64,000 bases of DNA from Pseudarthrobacter oxydans (GTDB lineage: Bacteria > Actinomycetota > Actinomycetes > Actinomycetales > Micrococcaceae), in contig NZ_JABTYH010000005.1 of NCBI RefSeq assembly GCF_013314975.1, forward strand, positions 1 to 64,000, given 5' to 3'. The position numbers were made by a program, and so were the translations under genes. Within the stretch, counting starts at the first letter, position 1. Each line of letters starts with the position of its first letter. Below are positions 54,167 to 63,319 of the stretch, piece by piece. The notes beneath the pieces were generated by a model. The model was not told where the DNA came from. It worked only from the letters and a program-made list of their open reading frames with translations, and did not search any database.

Positions 54167-54649
54167 TTATCCGTGACGCAGGATATCGGCCGCCGCGTCG
54201 AGGCCTTCCTGGGTGCCCACCGCCACCAGCAGGTCACCGGGGTGAAGCACGACGTCGGGTCCCGGCGACGGGAGCACCTCGCCTTCGCGCATGATCGCCA
54301 CGATGGAGACGCCGCACCGGGTGCGGATGCACGCCTTGCCCATGGGCTGGTTCTGGAAGGGGGAATCCTGGGCGATGGAGAACTGCCGGGTGACGATTCC
54401 CGGGACGTCCTTGTGTTCCTCTGTCAGTTTCATGGCCAGGTGCTGCCCGCCCAGGAGATTGCCGAGGGTGGCTGCTTCCTCGGTGGTGAGGGGTATGGAT
54501 GCCTGGCAGGTGTCCGGATCATCCCAGGCCGAGACTATGAGCTCGGTCTGGCCCTCGCGCCGCTCCACCACGCCGATCCGGCGGCCTGAGGCGGTCATGA
54601 AATCCTTGCGCCGGCCCAGGCCGGGAAGGTTGGTTTCGTCCACGTTCAT
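54167..54649 (-). CDS. khtT: K+/H+ antiporter regulatory subunit KhtT (RCK_C domain)
   Basis: A 160-residue cytoplasmic protein. The N-terminal part (1-80) has KhtT-type strands (GRRIGVVERREGQTELIVSA) and a helical EEAATLGNLLGG. The C-terminal RCK_C/TrkA_C domain (about 88-160) reads GIVTRQFSIAQDSPFQNQPM, IRTRCGVSIVAIMREGE and LHPGDLLVAVGTQEGLDAAA. Such subunits gate the antiporter in response to nucleotides or pH. The gene precedes khtU by six bases and is clearly co-transcribed with it. Confidence 0.9.
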   Translation of the reverse strand: MNVDETNLPGLGRRKDFMTASGRRIGVVERREGQTELIVSAWDDPDTCQASIPLTTEEAATLGNLLGGQHLAMKLTEEHKDVPGIVTRQFSIAQDSPFQNQPMGKACIRTRCGVSIVAIMREGEVLPSPGPDVVLHPGDLLVAVGTQEGLDAAADILRHG

Positions 54650-54658
54650 GGTTCCAGA

Positions 54659-55705
54659 CTAGTCTGCCTGGCCATGCTTGGGGGCGGGCCCCGAGGATTC
54701 CCGCAGGACCAGCCGCATGCCCGTGGGACCAGGCTCCGGAGGGGGTGTGTTTCCCGGGTTCAACGCGGCGATCAGCTGTTCCATGGCGCGGCTGCCCTGG
54801 GCCTCCAGGTCCATGTGGACGGTGGTCAGGGACGGGACCAGGAACGCGGATTCGGGGTGGTCGTCCCAGCCGACGACGCTGATATCGGCGGGAACCCGGA
54901 GACCGTGATCGTGGAGCGCCCGGATGGCCCCGATGGCCAGGTGGTCGTTTGCGGCGAAGACGGCGGTGAAGGAGGGGTTGGCCAGGAGGGTTTGCGCAGC
55001 GGTGTATCCGGAGGCGGCGCTCCACTCCGCTTCGGCCACCCCGCAATCCTCCAGCCCGGCGTCGTGCACGGCCTTGCGGTAAACGGCCAGGCGGTTGCGG
55101 GCTGCGGGCCATTCCTGCGGGCCAGCGATATGGGCGATCCGCCGGTGGCCCAGGGCGGCAAGGTGCTCCACGATGGCCTGCGCCGCGGAGCCGTCCGAAA
55201 TCCGGCCCCGGCCACGCATCTTGTCGTCGTACTCTCCGGCCACCACCACGGGGATCCGTTCCTGCGCCTGGAGGAGGTCCGTCCCGGAAATGGGCACGAA
55301 AGACAGGGCCCCAGCAAAGGGACCGCCGTCCAGGATCCCCCGGAGCCGCTCCGTCCGCTCCGGGCCGGCCCCTTCCAGGGCGACGACGTCCAGGTGGTAC
55401 CCGGCTTCCCGGGCGGCTGCGGCCGCGCCGTTGAGCATCCGGGACGGAAAGTACGGCGAGGATCCGGGCACCAGTGCCAGGACCCGGTACGCGGCCTTGG
55501 TCCGCAGCGACCGGGCGGTGAGGTTGGGCGAGTAGTTCAGTTCCGCCATGGCCCGTTCCACCTTTTCCGACGTGGAGGCCTTCAGCTTGGAACGGTCGGC
55601 CATGAACCGGGAGACAGTCTGGTGCGAGACGCCGGCCAGCCGTGCCACCTCGTAGATCGTGGCTGCACGGGCAGGCGGCCGGGCGGCGGCGGGGGATGGT
55701 GTCAC
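54659..55705 (-). CDS. LacI-family regulator of the Gfo/Idh-DUF6807-cupin operon
   Basis: A 348-residue repressor. The helix-turn-helix is TIYEVARLAGVSHQTVSRFM (about 16-35), then the hinge and a sugar-binding-like domain from about 75. GTG at 55705 overlaps the cupin gene's stop by four bases (GTGA), which decides the start over the upstream ATG at 55741. It is last gene in the operon and probably acts on the palindrome at 58569-58604 (autoregulation). The inducer is unknown but should be a carbohydrate handled by the operon. Confidence 0.88.
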   Translation of the reverse strand: MTPSPAAARPPARAATIYEVARLAGVSHQTVSRFMADRSKLKASTSEKVERAMAELNYSPNLTARSLRTKAAYRVLALVPGSSPYFPSRMLNGAAAAAREAGYHLDVVALEGAGPERTERLRGILDGGPFAGALSFVPISGTDLLQAQERIPVVVAGEYDDKMRGRGRISDGSAAQAIVEHLAALGHRRIAHIAGPQEWPAARNRLAVYRKAVHDAGLEDCGVAEAEWSAASGYTAAQTLLANPSFTAVFAANDHLAIGAIRALHDHGLRVPADISVVGWDDHPESAFLVPSLTTVHMDLEAQGSRAMEQLIAALNPGNTPPPEPGPTGMRLVLRESSGPAPKHGQAD

Positions 55706-56478
55706 AGCCTGGAATCCTCCCAGGTGGTGAGGCGCCCGCACATGCCAAATCCCTCGCCCGGGCGCTGTTCGGCGCTGGCTACCGCTGCGCCCGCCAGGGA
55801 CGCTGCCGAGCCGTCTGCCAGCTCGCGGAGGGCCTGCTCCGTTGCCTTTACCTGGCTCTGGACGTTGGCGGACCAGAGTTCCTTCCAGTGCCCGACGCGC
55901 GGGCGGACCAGGCGGGCGGCCGCGCGGTGGAACTCCGCAAGCGCGGGAGTGCCGTCCTGCAGCACCGATGTATGCAGTTCGGCGTATCCTTCCAGGGCGA
56001 GGTCGCGCCGCCTCCGTGCTGCCGCCGCAACCTCGCTTTCTTTTGCATCCCGGGGGAGGGCGGCATGCGCCGCGTACAGGTCCGGGTCCTGGAGGATGCG
56101 GCGTGGAAAAGTCAGGACGGCGTCTCCGGCCTCAGGCAGGCCGGCGTTGGACATGATCACGTTGAGGGTGAGCCCGTCCGTGTTCACCAGCCGGTGGACG
56201 GTGCCGGGGCTGAACCACACCAGCGACCCGGCCGCCAGCCCGTGCTGCTGGATGCCTGCCATCGAAATGGTGTGCACCGCTCCAGTGCCGGCCGTGACCA
56301 CGTAGGCCTCGGAGGACACCGTATGGAGGTGCGGGGAGCCGCCGCACAAGCCGTCGGCGGACTCCCAGTCATATACCCGGAGCCTGCTGACTGCGGTGCC
56401 GCCTGGAAATCCCGGCGGCGGAGGGGGCTGGTCCTTCCCGCTGTTCATCGGTCCGCTGTTCACCTCTCCGCCGTTCAC
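55702..56478 (-). CDS. Cupin-domain protein
   Basis: About 258 residues. The cupin barrel lies at about 25-125, with metal-type histidines in GSPHLHTVSSEAYVVTAGTG and WFSPGTVHRLVN. A helical C-terminal half (about 130-258) is unusual and of unknown role. GTG at 56478 overlaps the DUF6807 stop by four bases, like other junctions in this operon; ATG at 56448 is the alternative. In neighbouring families such cupins are sugar isomerases or sensors; here function is unknown. Operon partners suggest carbohydrate metabolism. Confidence 0.75.
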   Translation of the reverse strand: MNGGEVNSGPMNSGKDQPPPPPGFPGGTAVSRLRVYDWESADGLCGGSPHLHTVSSEAYVVTAGTGAVHTISMAGIQQHGLAAGSLVWFSPGTVHRLVNTDGLTLNVIMSNAGLPEAGDAVLTFPRRILQDPDLYAAHAALPRDAKESEVAAAARRRRDLALEGYAELHTSVLQDGTPALAEFHRAAARLVRPRVGHWKELWSANVQSQVKATEQALRELADGSAASLAGAAVASAEQRPGEGFGMCGRLTTWEDSRL

Positions 56479-57446
56479 GTCCCTGCCGGGGATGCCGGCG
56501 CAGCCGCCAGGACACCGCGGGCCGCCGTTGCCAGCGCTTCCGCCCTGTTCCGGTCCGATGCGCCGTCCGCAACCACAACCCCGTACCGGAAACGGAGGGT
56601 GGCTCCTGCCTGGAACAGGACTTCCTGGCTGAAGAACGGGGCAGGGCCCATGCAGGCAAACGGTTCGGACCGGGCGAACCATTCCGGCTCCGGATGCACG
56701 CTGCCGGGATCGTCAACCATCACCAGCGTTGAATAGCGGCAGGTTTCGTCATGCTGCCCCACGAAGGAAAGCCAGGGGGCCCGCTGGCCGCGGAGTTCCT
56801 CGCCGGTGGCACCGCCGGGTCCCATGATGGTTCCGCCTGCGAAGGAGCGGGGGCCGCGCCAGAACAGGCCGCCGTATCCTGCGTTGTCACGGCCCTCCGT
56901 GGTGGGGGAGCCGATGTGGATGTCCGCTCCGGACACGTTGGTCATGACGGTGTCGAAGACGAGGGTGTAGCTGGCGTCCGTCCCCGGCACCACCCGGAAG
57001 GATCTCTCCTCCTCGACCACGGGCGCGCCCTGCTGGGTCATCCACTGCAGCCGGTGCGCAAAACTGAACGAGCCGTCGTCGTCCGCTGCCCTGGTGGTTT
57101 CCAGGTGCCGCATGGCACCGTTGTTGGGCAGCCACTGGTAATCCTGGCCGCGCCGGTAGCTGGGGCCGCCCCAGAAGTTGTCCGGACCAAGGTGCGGCAG
57201 GGACCAGGCGATGCCTTTGTGCCACACGTGGTCGTGCGGGCGGTAAGCGCTCACCAGGTCGCCTCCCCTGGTGCGGACCGGGTGGAAGTACGGCCGGGGC
57301 GATTCCGCCTGGGGATCCTCTGCGGCATAGGTGTAGGTAAGGACGGGCACGCCGTCCAGTGAGATTTCGACGGCGGCGCCATCGTCCGTCCAGCCGAGCT
57401 GGTGTGCGGTTGCTGGGGCAGCAGTTGTTCCGGCGGCGGTGCTCAT
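56475..57446 (-). CDS. DUF6807 (PmoA-named) family protein
   Basis: A 323-residue protein matching DUF6807, often mislabelled methane oxygenase PmoA. Typical stretches are RPYFHPVRTRGGDLVSAYRP then HDHVWHKGIAWSLPHLG (about 51-87) and NFWGGPSYRR. It is soluble with no membrane spans, so it is not a particulate methane monooxygenase subunit. Members sit in sugar-catabolic clusters with Gfo/Idh/MocA dehydrogenases and LacI regulators, as here. ATG overlaps the previous stop (ATGA). Activity unknown; histidines suggest a metal or sugar site. Confidence 0.85.
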   Translation of the reverse strand: MSTAAGTTAAPATAHQLGWTDDGAAVEISLDGVPVLTYTYAAEDPQAESPRPYFHPVRTRGGDLVSAYRPHDHVWHKGIAWSLPHLGPDNFWGGPSYRRGQDYQWLPNNGAMRHLETTRAADDDGSFSFAHRLQWMTQQGAPVVEEERSFRVVPGTDASYTLVFDTVMTNVSGADIHIGSPTTEGRDNAGYGGLFWRGPRSFAGGTIMGPGGATGEELRGQRAPWLSFVGQHDETCRYSTLVMVDDPGSVHPEPEWFARSEPFACMGPAPFFSQEVLFQAGATLRFRYGVVVADGASDRNRAEALATAARGVLAAAPASPAGT

Positions 57447-58543
57447 GCGGGGCTCTTTTCCAGTTTCCAGGGTTCCAGCCGGCCGTCGGCACGGTCGAAG
57501 AACGGGTTTCCTTCAGTGATGTCGCCGCGGCGGACGGTCTCGCCGGTGATGGCGGATGCGTAGGTTGCGGCGGCGAGCTCCATGGTGGGCCAGGCGTCAG
57601 CGAGCGTGACCGGCGGAACGGTCCCGGTGCTGACGGCTTCGATGATCCGGGCATACTGTGCCGAATGGCCGCTGGGTGTGCTGGCCGGGCCGTCCGTCCA
57701 CGCAGCTGCGAGGTGCTCCTGGCCGGGTGCCGGCGTGAAGCGCCAGTTCGAGTCGTCGTAGCCGTAGAGGTGTTCCAGTTCCACCGTGGCATGTTCGTAG
57801 TCGAACCGCAGCTGGGAGGTTTCCCGCGGCGAGATCACCGAGTTGATGACGGTGGTCAACGCACCTGACTCGAACCGCACGATGGCGGTGGAGACGTCCT
57901 CCGTCTCCGTACGGCGGGCCAGCTTTCCGGCGAATGCCGTCACTTCCTGCCAGGGCCCCCAGAGGTGCAGAAGGAGATCGAACTGGTGGATGCCGTGCCC
58001 CATGGTGGGTCCGCCGCCCTCAACGTCCCACTGGCCGCGCCACGGAACGTCAAAGTACGCCTGGTCCCGGAACCAGAGGGTGTTGCAGAACCCGGTGAGC
58101 GGGCTGCCCAGGACTCCGGACTCCTGCAGGTCCGCCAGCTTCCGGGCGCCCGTGCCGAAGCGGTGCTGGAAGATGCAGCTGACCCGCCTGCCCGTGGCGA
58201 GTTCCGCTTCCTGCAGCTCACGCAGCTGCCGGAGCGACAGGGCGGGCGGCTTCTCCAGCACCACGTCCATGCCCAGCGCCATGGCCTCCAGGGCCAGGGG
58301 TGCGTGCGACGACGGCGGCGTGCAGACGGCGACCAGGTCCAGTTCCGTTTCCGCTGCGGCGGCCAGGGTGGGGGCGGTCTGGGCGACACCCACCTTTTCC
58401 GCAAATTCTGTTGCCCTGCGCGGGTCGATATCCACCGCCGCGACGAGCTCCGCGCCCGCCAGCTTCAGGGCTTCCGCATGGGCATGGGCAATGCCGCCCG
58501 TGCCGACGATCCCCACGCGGGGACGATGTTGGGCCTTTGTCAT
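57443..58543 (-). CDS. Gfo/Idh/MocA family oxidoreductase
   Basis: A 366-residue NAD(P)-dependent dehydrogenase. The Rossmann motif is GIVGTGGIAHAHAEALKLAG near the start, and EKPPALSLRQL (about 96-106) carries the catalytic-type Lys after Glu. GGPTMGHGIHQFDLLLHLWG (about 175-194) is the second conserved region, with the His-x3-Asp pair. Start ATG at 58543 follows GAGGAG; the ATG five codons earlier lies in front of that site. First gene of a coupled operon (DUF6807, cupin, LacI) behind a 36-bp palindrome. Substrate probably a sugar, inositol or sugar acid (inference). Confidence 0.9.
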   Translation of the reverse strand: MTKAQHRPRVGIVGTGGIAHAHAEALKLAGAELVAAVDIDPRRATEFAEKVGVAQTAPTLAAAAETELDLVAVCTPPSSHAPLALEAMALGMDVVLEKPPALSLRQLRELQEAELATGRRVSCIFQHRFGTGARKLADLQESGVLGSPLTGFCNTLWFRDQAYFDVPWRGQWDVEGGGPTMGHGIHQFDLLLHLWGPWQEVTAFAGKLARRTETEDVSTAIVRFESGALTTVINSVISPRETSQLRFDYEHATVELEHLYGYDDSNWRFTPAPGQEHLAAAWTDGPASTPSGHSAQYARIIEAVSTGTVPPVTLADAWPTMELAAATYASAITGETVRRGDITEGNPFFDRADGRLEPWKLEKSPA

Positions 58544-58568
58544 GGTGCTCCTCGTCATTGAAAGGATT

Positions 58569-58604
58569 CATGTTATCGATCACAATTATGTGATCGATAA
58601 CATG
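58569..58604. promoter_or_regulatory. 36-bp LacI-type operator palindrome
   Basis: Perfect 15-base arms (58569-58583 and 58590-58604) around AATTAT, starting 26 bases upstream of the Gfo/Idh/MocA ATG. Each arm holds TTATCGATCA, itself a partial dyad with the CG-centre of LacI boxes, so one dimer per arm or one over the whole is possible. Confidence 0.8.
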
Positions 58605-58649
58605 AGGCGTCAAGGGGTCACGAGGGAGTCCCACGTCAACCTGCGGGCG

Positions 58650-60062
58650 TCAGGCGGCAGGCACGACCGCGATGGGCGCCTCGTCCGGCGACTTGACGGG
58701 CAGCAGGACGAGCAGTCCGGCCAGCAGCACCACCATGATGCCCAGGATGCCCCAGCGCTGTGCCTCGCCGGGCGCCACCAGGGGAGCCGCAAGGGTGATG
58801 CTGAGGGTGAAGAGCGTGGGTGCCAGGAAACTGACGGCCCGGCCGGTGGTGGCATAGAGGCCGAAGAGTTCGCCGGACTCGCCGTGCGGCGCCAGCCTGG
58901 CCAGGTACGCGCGTGACGAGGCCTGGGCGGGCCCCACGAACAGGCACAGGAAAAGCCCGAATACCCAGAAGGTGGTGCTGCCGGGCCAGGCCATGCCCAG
59001 GAAGGTGTAGTCGCCGTTGCCAAGCACCAGGATGACGCTGCCCGCAACCAGGAGGCCCACCAGCGAGCCGATGATCACCCGCTTGGGGCCGATCCGGTCA
59101 TCCAGCAGGCCGCCCAGCACTGCCCCCACCGCGGCCACGACATTGCCGAAGATGGCGAAGAAAATGACCTCGGACAGCTCAAAGCCAAAGGTACCCGCAG
59201 CGATGATTCCGCCGAAGGTAAAGACGGCGGCCAGTCCGTCCCGGAAGACTGCGCTGGCCAGCAGGAAGTAGATGGTGTGGGGGCTGGTGGCGTAGATGGC
59301 CTTGATCCGGCGGAAAAGCAGCCCGTAGCTGGCCGGCAGGCCCAGCCGCTTTGCTTGGGCGGCGCGGGGAAGCTCGGGCACGGCGAACAGCACGGGGAGG
59401 GCGAAGATGAAGAACCAGAGGGCCGAGAAAACAGCTACCAGCCGGATGTTCAGGCTGTCCTCGGTGGACGCGCCGAACCAGTCGAAGCTGGGCTGGACGA
59501 ACAGCTGGAGGACAATCAGCAGGGCAACGATGCCGCCAAGGTAGCCCGCCCCCCAGCCGAATCCGCTGACCTTGCCGATGTTCCGCGGCGTGGAGATCTG
59601 GGCGAGCATGGCGTTGTAATTGACGCCCGCGAACTCGAAGAACACGTTGCCCAGGGCTATCAGCGACACTCCGAGCAGCAGGAATTCCGGCCGCGGGAAG
59701 ACGAAGAAGCACAGGGCAGTAAGGATGGCGACGGCGGCCGTGTTGACTCCCAGCCACAGCTTGCGCCGGCCGCCCGCATCCGAACGCTGGCCGGTGACAG
59801 GAGCCAGCAGGGCAATCGCCAGGCCGGCGACCGCCAGGGCACCGCCCAGGACCGCCGAGGCCTGGTCTTCGCCGCCGAAAGCATTGGAGGTGAGGTAGAC
59901 GGTGAAGACAAAGGTTGTCATCACGGCGTTGAAGGCTGCGGATCCCCAGTCCCATGAAGCCCATGCCAGGATGCGGCCTTTGCCTGTGCGCTGGTTCCCG
60001 GACTCAAGTTCCGAGGACGGCTGCGTTGCCCCTGGAGCGCTGGCGCTGTTCATAGGATGCAT
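58650..60062 (-). CDS. MFS transporter, UMF1 (Atg22-like) family
   Basis: About 470 residues with roughly 12 spans. GRILAWASWDWGSAAFNAVM near the start is the family's strongest mark; VTGQRSDAGGRRKLWLG and GVNYNAMLAQIS follow, and GLLDDRIGPKRVIIGSLVG is the second motif A. It lies directly ahead of the LacI-controlled operon on the same strand but with the operator in between, so it may or may not share its function (sugar or sugar-acid uptake/export). Start uncertain: ATG at 60062 or 60053, or 60122. Confidence 0.82.
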   Translation of the reverse strand: MHPMNSASAPGATQPSSELESGNQRTGKGRILAWASWDWGSAAFNAVMTTFVFTVYLTSNAFGGEDQASAVLGGALAVAGLAIALLAPVTGQRSDAGGRRKLWLGVNTAAVAILTALCFFVFPRPEFLLLGVSLIALGNVFFEFAGVNYNAMLAQISTPRNIGKVSGFGWGAGYLGGIVALLIVLQLFVQPSFDWFGASTEDSLNIRLVAVFSALWFFIFALPVLFAVPELPRAAQAKRLGLPASYGLLFRRIKAIYATSPHTIYFLLASAVFRDGLAAVFTFGGIIAAGTFGFELSEVIFFAIFGNVVAAVGAVLGGLLDDRIGPKRVIIGSLVGLLVAGSVILVLGNGDYTFLGMAWPGSTTFWVFGLFLCLFVGPAQASSRAYLARLAPHGESGELFGLYATTGRAVSFLAPTLFTLSITLAAPLVAPGEAQRWGILGIMVVLLAGLLVLLPVKSPDEAPIAVVPAA

Positions 60063-60247
60063 CGTATCCGCCCGTGGCGAACAGGAGGCGGAGCGAACCC
60101 CCGGGGATACCGGGCCCCGCACCAGCGGGGCGTCGTGAGGGGCAGGGCGGGCGCCGAAGCCTTGATAAACTGGACCCTCCCGGACCTAACGAATGAACCG
60201 CCTGCTCCAACTTTGACAATCGAATCCCTGACGTTGCGGAGATACCA

Positions 60248-63200
60248 GTGATAACAGTCCTTGCCGTGCACTTTTCGGTGGCTGTCCTGGCGCCGTTCCT
60301 CTTCAGGGCCTGGGGCCGCAACGCGTTCTATGCACTGGCAGCTGTTCCGGCCGCATCCTTCGTTTGGCTCCTGCTGCAGCACGGTCCGGTCTACGCCGGG
60401 ACGGGGTCCATCAGCGAAACCGTCTCCTGGATTCCCGGGCTCCAACTCGAACTTGCGTTCCGCATGGACGCGCTGGCTTGGGTCATGTCCCTCCTGGTAT
60501 TGGGCGTGGGGTCGCTGGTGCTGGTCTATTGCGCCAGGTACTTCAAGAAAAAAGACCAGGACCTCGGCGCCTTCGGTGCGCAGCTGCTGGCCTTTGCGGG
60601 CGCCATGTTCGGCCTGGTGGCGGCGGATGACCTGCTGCTGCTGTTCATTTTCTGGGAACTGACCACCATCCTGTCCTACCTCCTGATCGGATTCGCCCGC
60701 ACCAGGCTGGCTGCGCGGCGGTCCGCCTTGCAGGCGCTCATGGTCACCACTGCCGGCGGGCTGGCCATGCTGGTGGGACTCATCATGCTGGGCCACGCGG
60801 CCGGCACCTACCGCATCTCCAGCATCCTGGAGCAGGCGCCCGCCCTCACAAGCGGTGCCACGGGCGCCATGGTGGGCGCCGCCGTCGTACTGATCCTGGT
60901 GGGCGCCATTACCAAGTCCGCCCTGGTCCCGTTCCACTTCTGGCTCCCCGGCGCCATGGCCGCACCCACGCCGGTCAGCGCCTACCTGCACGCCGCTGCG
61001 ATGGTCAAAGCCGGCATCTACCTGGTGGCCAGGCTGGCGCCCGGGTTCTCCGAAACGGCGTACTGGCAGCCGGTGGTGCTGGGCCTGGGCCTGGCCACCA
61101 TGCTGGTGGGCGGCTACCGGGCGCTGCGCCAGACCGACATCAAGCTCATCCTCGCCTACGGCACCGTCAGCCAGCTGGGTTTCCTCACCATGGTGGTGGG
61201 CCTGGGCACACCGGACGCGGCGCTCGCAGGGCTCGCCATGCTCCTGGCCCACGGGCTGTTCAAGGCCACCCTGTTCCTGGTGGTGGGCATCATCGACCAC
61301 CAGTCAGGAACGCGCGACGTCCGCAAGCTGTCCGGCGTCTTCCGCTCGTCCCGTGCGCTCGGAGTGGTTGCCGCCATCGGCGCCGCGTCCATGGCCGGAG
61401 TGCCCCCGCTGGCCGGGTTCGTGGCCAAGGAATCGGTGCTGGAGTCCTTCGTGCACCACGCGGGAGACGAAGCAGCCGGACCGTGGGGCACGGTGGTCCT
61501 GGCCGGACTGGTCCTGGGATCCATCCTCACCTTCGCCTACAGCGCCCGCTTCATGTGGGGCGCGTTCGCCGTCAAGCCCGGCGTGGAGCCCACGCCCTTC
61601 AAGGCCATCAGGCCCTCCTTCCTCGCCGCGCCGGCCATCCTCAGCCTGTTGACCATCATCTACGGGCTGTGGCCGGCACCCGTTGACGCGTGGATCCAGC
61701 CGTACGCCGCCCTGTTTGCCTCCACTGCTCCCGACGCCGGAACGGCCGCTGAACAGGCCGGTTACCTTGCGCTGTGGCACGGCTTCACGCCGGCGCTGGG
61801 CCTGACGGTCATCACGTTCGCGCTGGGCCTGGCGATGTACCTTGGCCGCAACGCGGTCTCGCGGGCACAGTCCCTGGTCCCGCCATGGGTGGACGGGGAC
61901 AAGGCCTACCAGTACACCATCGGCGGCCTGGATGACGCAGCGGTGTGGATCACCGGACGCACCCAGCGTGGTTCGCTGTACTACTACCTGGCCGTCATCC
62001 TCAGCGTCGCCTTTGTCCTGCCCCTGTCAGTGATCCTGGTGACGGGCAAGCCGCTTCCGGACGGGATCTACCTGGTTGACCCCGGCTCCCCGCTCCAGCT
62101 CGTGGTGGGTGCGGGCATCGTGATCGGCGCCCTGGCGGCCGTCAAAGCCAACAAACGGTTCCTGGCAGTCCTGATGGTTTCCGTCACCGGTTACGGCATC
62201 GCCCTGATGTTCGCGCTCCAGGGCGCCCCGGACCTGGCACTGACGCAGATGCTGGTGGAAACGATCATTCTGGTGGCCTTCGTGCTGGCGATGCGCAGCC
62301 TGCCGCCCGAGCTCCGCGACCGGACCGGCGGCAAATACCGTGTGGTTCGCGTCATCATCGGCCTGGGCTTCGGCGTCACCATGGTGTTCGCCGCGATTTA
62401 CGCCATGGGAGCACGGATAGCAACGCCGGTGTCCCTTGAGTTCCCGCGGCTCGCGTACGAGGGCGGCGGCGGACTGAACATCGTCAACGTGACGCTCGTG
62501 GACATCCGCGCCTGGGACACCTTCGGTGAAATCACCGTCCTGGCGCTGGCAGCCACCGGCGTGGCGAGCCTCATCTTCGTCCGCGGCCGCGGCGACCGGA
62601 TCCTGAACTCCGCCACCGTAGCGGAGGGAACCGTAGGCCGCCACCGCGGCGTTGACCCCGGCAGCAGGGACGCGGCGGCGCTGGCCGTCAGCCGGAAATT
62701 CGCGGCGTCTGCCCGGGATGCGTGGATCGTGGCCGGCCGGACACTGGCCCCTGAACGCCGGTCCATCATCTTCGAGGTGGTCACGCGGCTGATCTTCCAC
62801 TCCATGATCATGTTCTCGCTGTACCTCCTGCTGGCCGGCCACAACCTTCCCGGCGGCGGCTTCGCCGGCGGCCTGACAGCCGGCCTGGCCCTGACCATCC
62901 GGTACCTGGCCGGAGGACGGTTTGAGCTCCGCGAGGCCACCCCGGTCAGCGCCGGTGCGCTCCTGGGGATCGGGCTGGCCGTGGCTGCAGCCTCCGGCGC
63001 AGTGCCGCTGCTGCTCGGCGGCCAGGTGTTCCAGACAGCCATCATCGAGCTGTGGCTCCCGGTGTTCGGCGACATCAAGTTCGTCACCTCCACCATTTTC
63101 GATATCGGCGTGTACATCGTGGTGGTGGGCCTGGTGCTGGACGTCCTGCGGAGCCTGGGCGCCGAAATCGACGAACACTTCGAACAGCGTTCCGCTGTGG

Positions 63201-63319
63201 GCGGCCGAACCCCCGGCGAGGAGCAGGAGTTCGCGGGCGACGACTCCGCCACACCGTCCGCACCGGAGCAGGAGCCTGAAGGCGCCGCCTCCGAGACCAC
63301 CGCAAAGGGCCAAGCATGA
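60248..63319 (+). CDS. mrpA: Mrp-type Na+/H+ antiporter subunit A (with MrpB-like C-terminus)
   Basis: A 1023-residue membrane protein. The NuoL-like antiporter core (about 60-500) has FIFWELTTILSYLLIGF, ALVPFHFWLPGAMAAPTPVS then AYLHAAAMVKAGIYLVARL, and GTVSQLGFLTMVVGLG. Then the MrpA-specific region with QGAPDLALTQMLVETIILVA (about 658-677). The C-terminal 190 residues match MnhB (MIMFSLYLLLAGHNLPGGGF, GGLTAGLAL), so A and B are fused as in other actinobacteria. An acidic tail follows. GTG start. First gene of the operon, divergent from the UMF1 gene, overlapping mrpC by four bases. Works in Na+ and pH balance. Confidence 0.95.
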   Translation: MITVLAVHFSVAVLAPFLFRAWGRNAFYALAAVPAASFVWLLLQHGPVYAGTGSISETVSWIPGLQLELAFRMDALAWVMSLLVLGVGSLVLVYCARYFKKKDQDLGAFGAQLLAFAGAMFGLVAADDLLLLFIFWELTTILSYLLIGFARTRLAARRSALQALMVTTAGGLAMLVGLIMLGHAAGTYRISSILEQAPALTSGATGAMVGAAVVLILVGAITKSALVPFHFWLPGAMAAPTPVSAYLHAAAMVKAGIYLVARLAPGFSETAYWQPVVLGLGLATMLVGGYRALRQTDIKLILAYGTVSQLGFLTMVVGLGTPDAALAGLAMLLAHGLFKATLFLVVGIIDHQSGTRDVRKLSGVFRSSRALGVVAAIGAASMAGVPPLAGFVAKESVLESFVHHAGDEAAGPWGTVVLAGLVLGSILTFAYSARFMWGAFAVKPGVEPTPFKAIRPSFLAAPAILSLLTIIYGLWPAPVDAWIQPYAALFASTAPDAGTAAEQAGYLALWHGFTPALGLTVITFALGLAMYLGRNAVSRAQSLVPPWVDGDKAYQYTIGGLDDAAVWITGRTQRGSLYYYLAVILSVAFVLPLSVILVTGKPLPDGIYLVDPGSPLQLVVGAGIVIGALAAVKANKRFLAVLMVSVTGYGIALMFALQGAPDLALTQMLVETIILVAFVLAMRSLPPELRDRTGGKYRVVRVIIGLGFGVTMVFAAIYAMGARIATPVSLEFPRLAYEGGGGLNIVNVTLVDIRAWDTFGEITVLALAATGVASLIFVRGRGDRILNSATVAEGTVGRHRGVDPGSRDAAALAVSRKFAASARDAWIVAGRTLAPERRSIIFEVVTRLIFHSMIMFSLYLLLAGHNLPGGGFAGGLTAGLALTIRYLAGGRFELREATPVSAGALLGIGLAVAAASGAVPLLLGGQVFQTAIIELWLPVFGDIKFVTSTIFDIGVYIVVVGLVLDVLRSLGAEIDEHFEQRSAVGGRTPGEEQEFAGDDSATPSAPEQEPEGAASETTAKGQA

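Noticed and set aside
56475..57446. Methane monooxygenase subunit PmoA
   Set aside because: No membrane spans and no partner subunits; it matches the soluble DUF6807 family that only carries the PmoA name.
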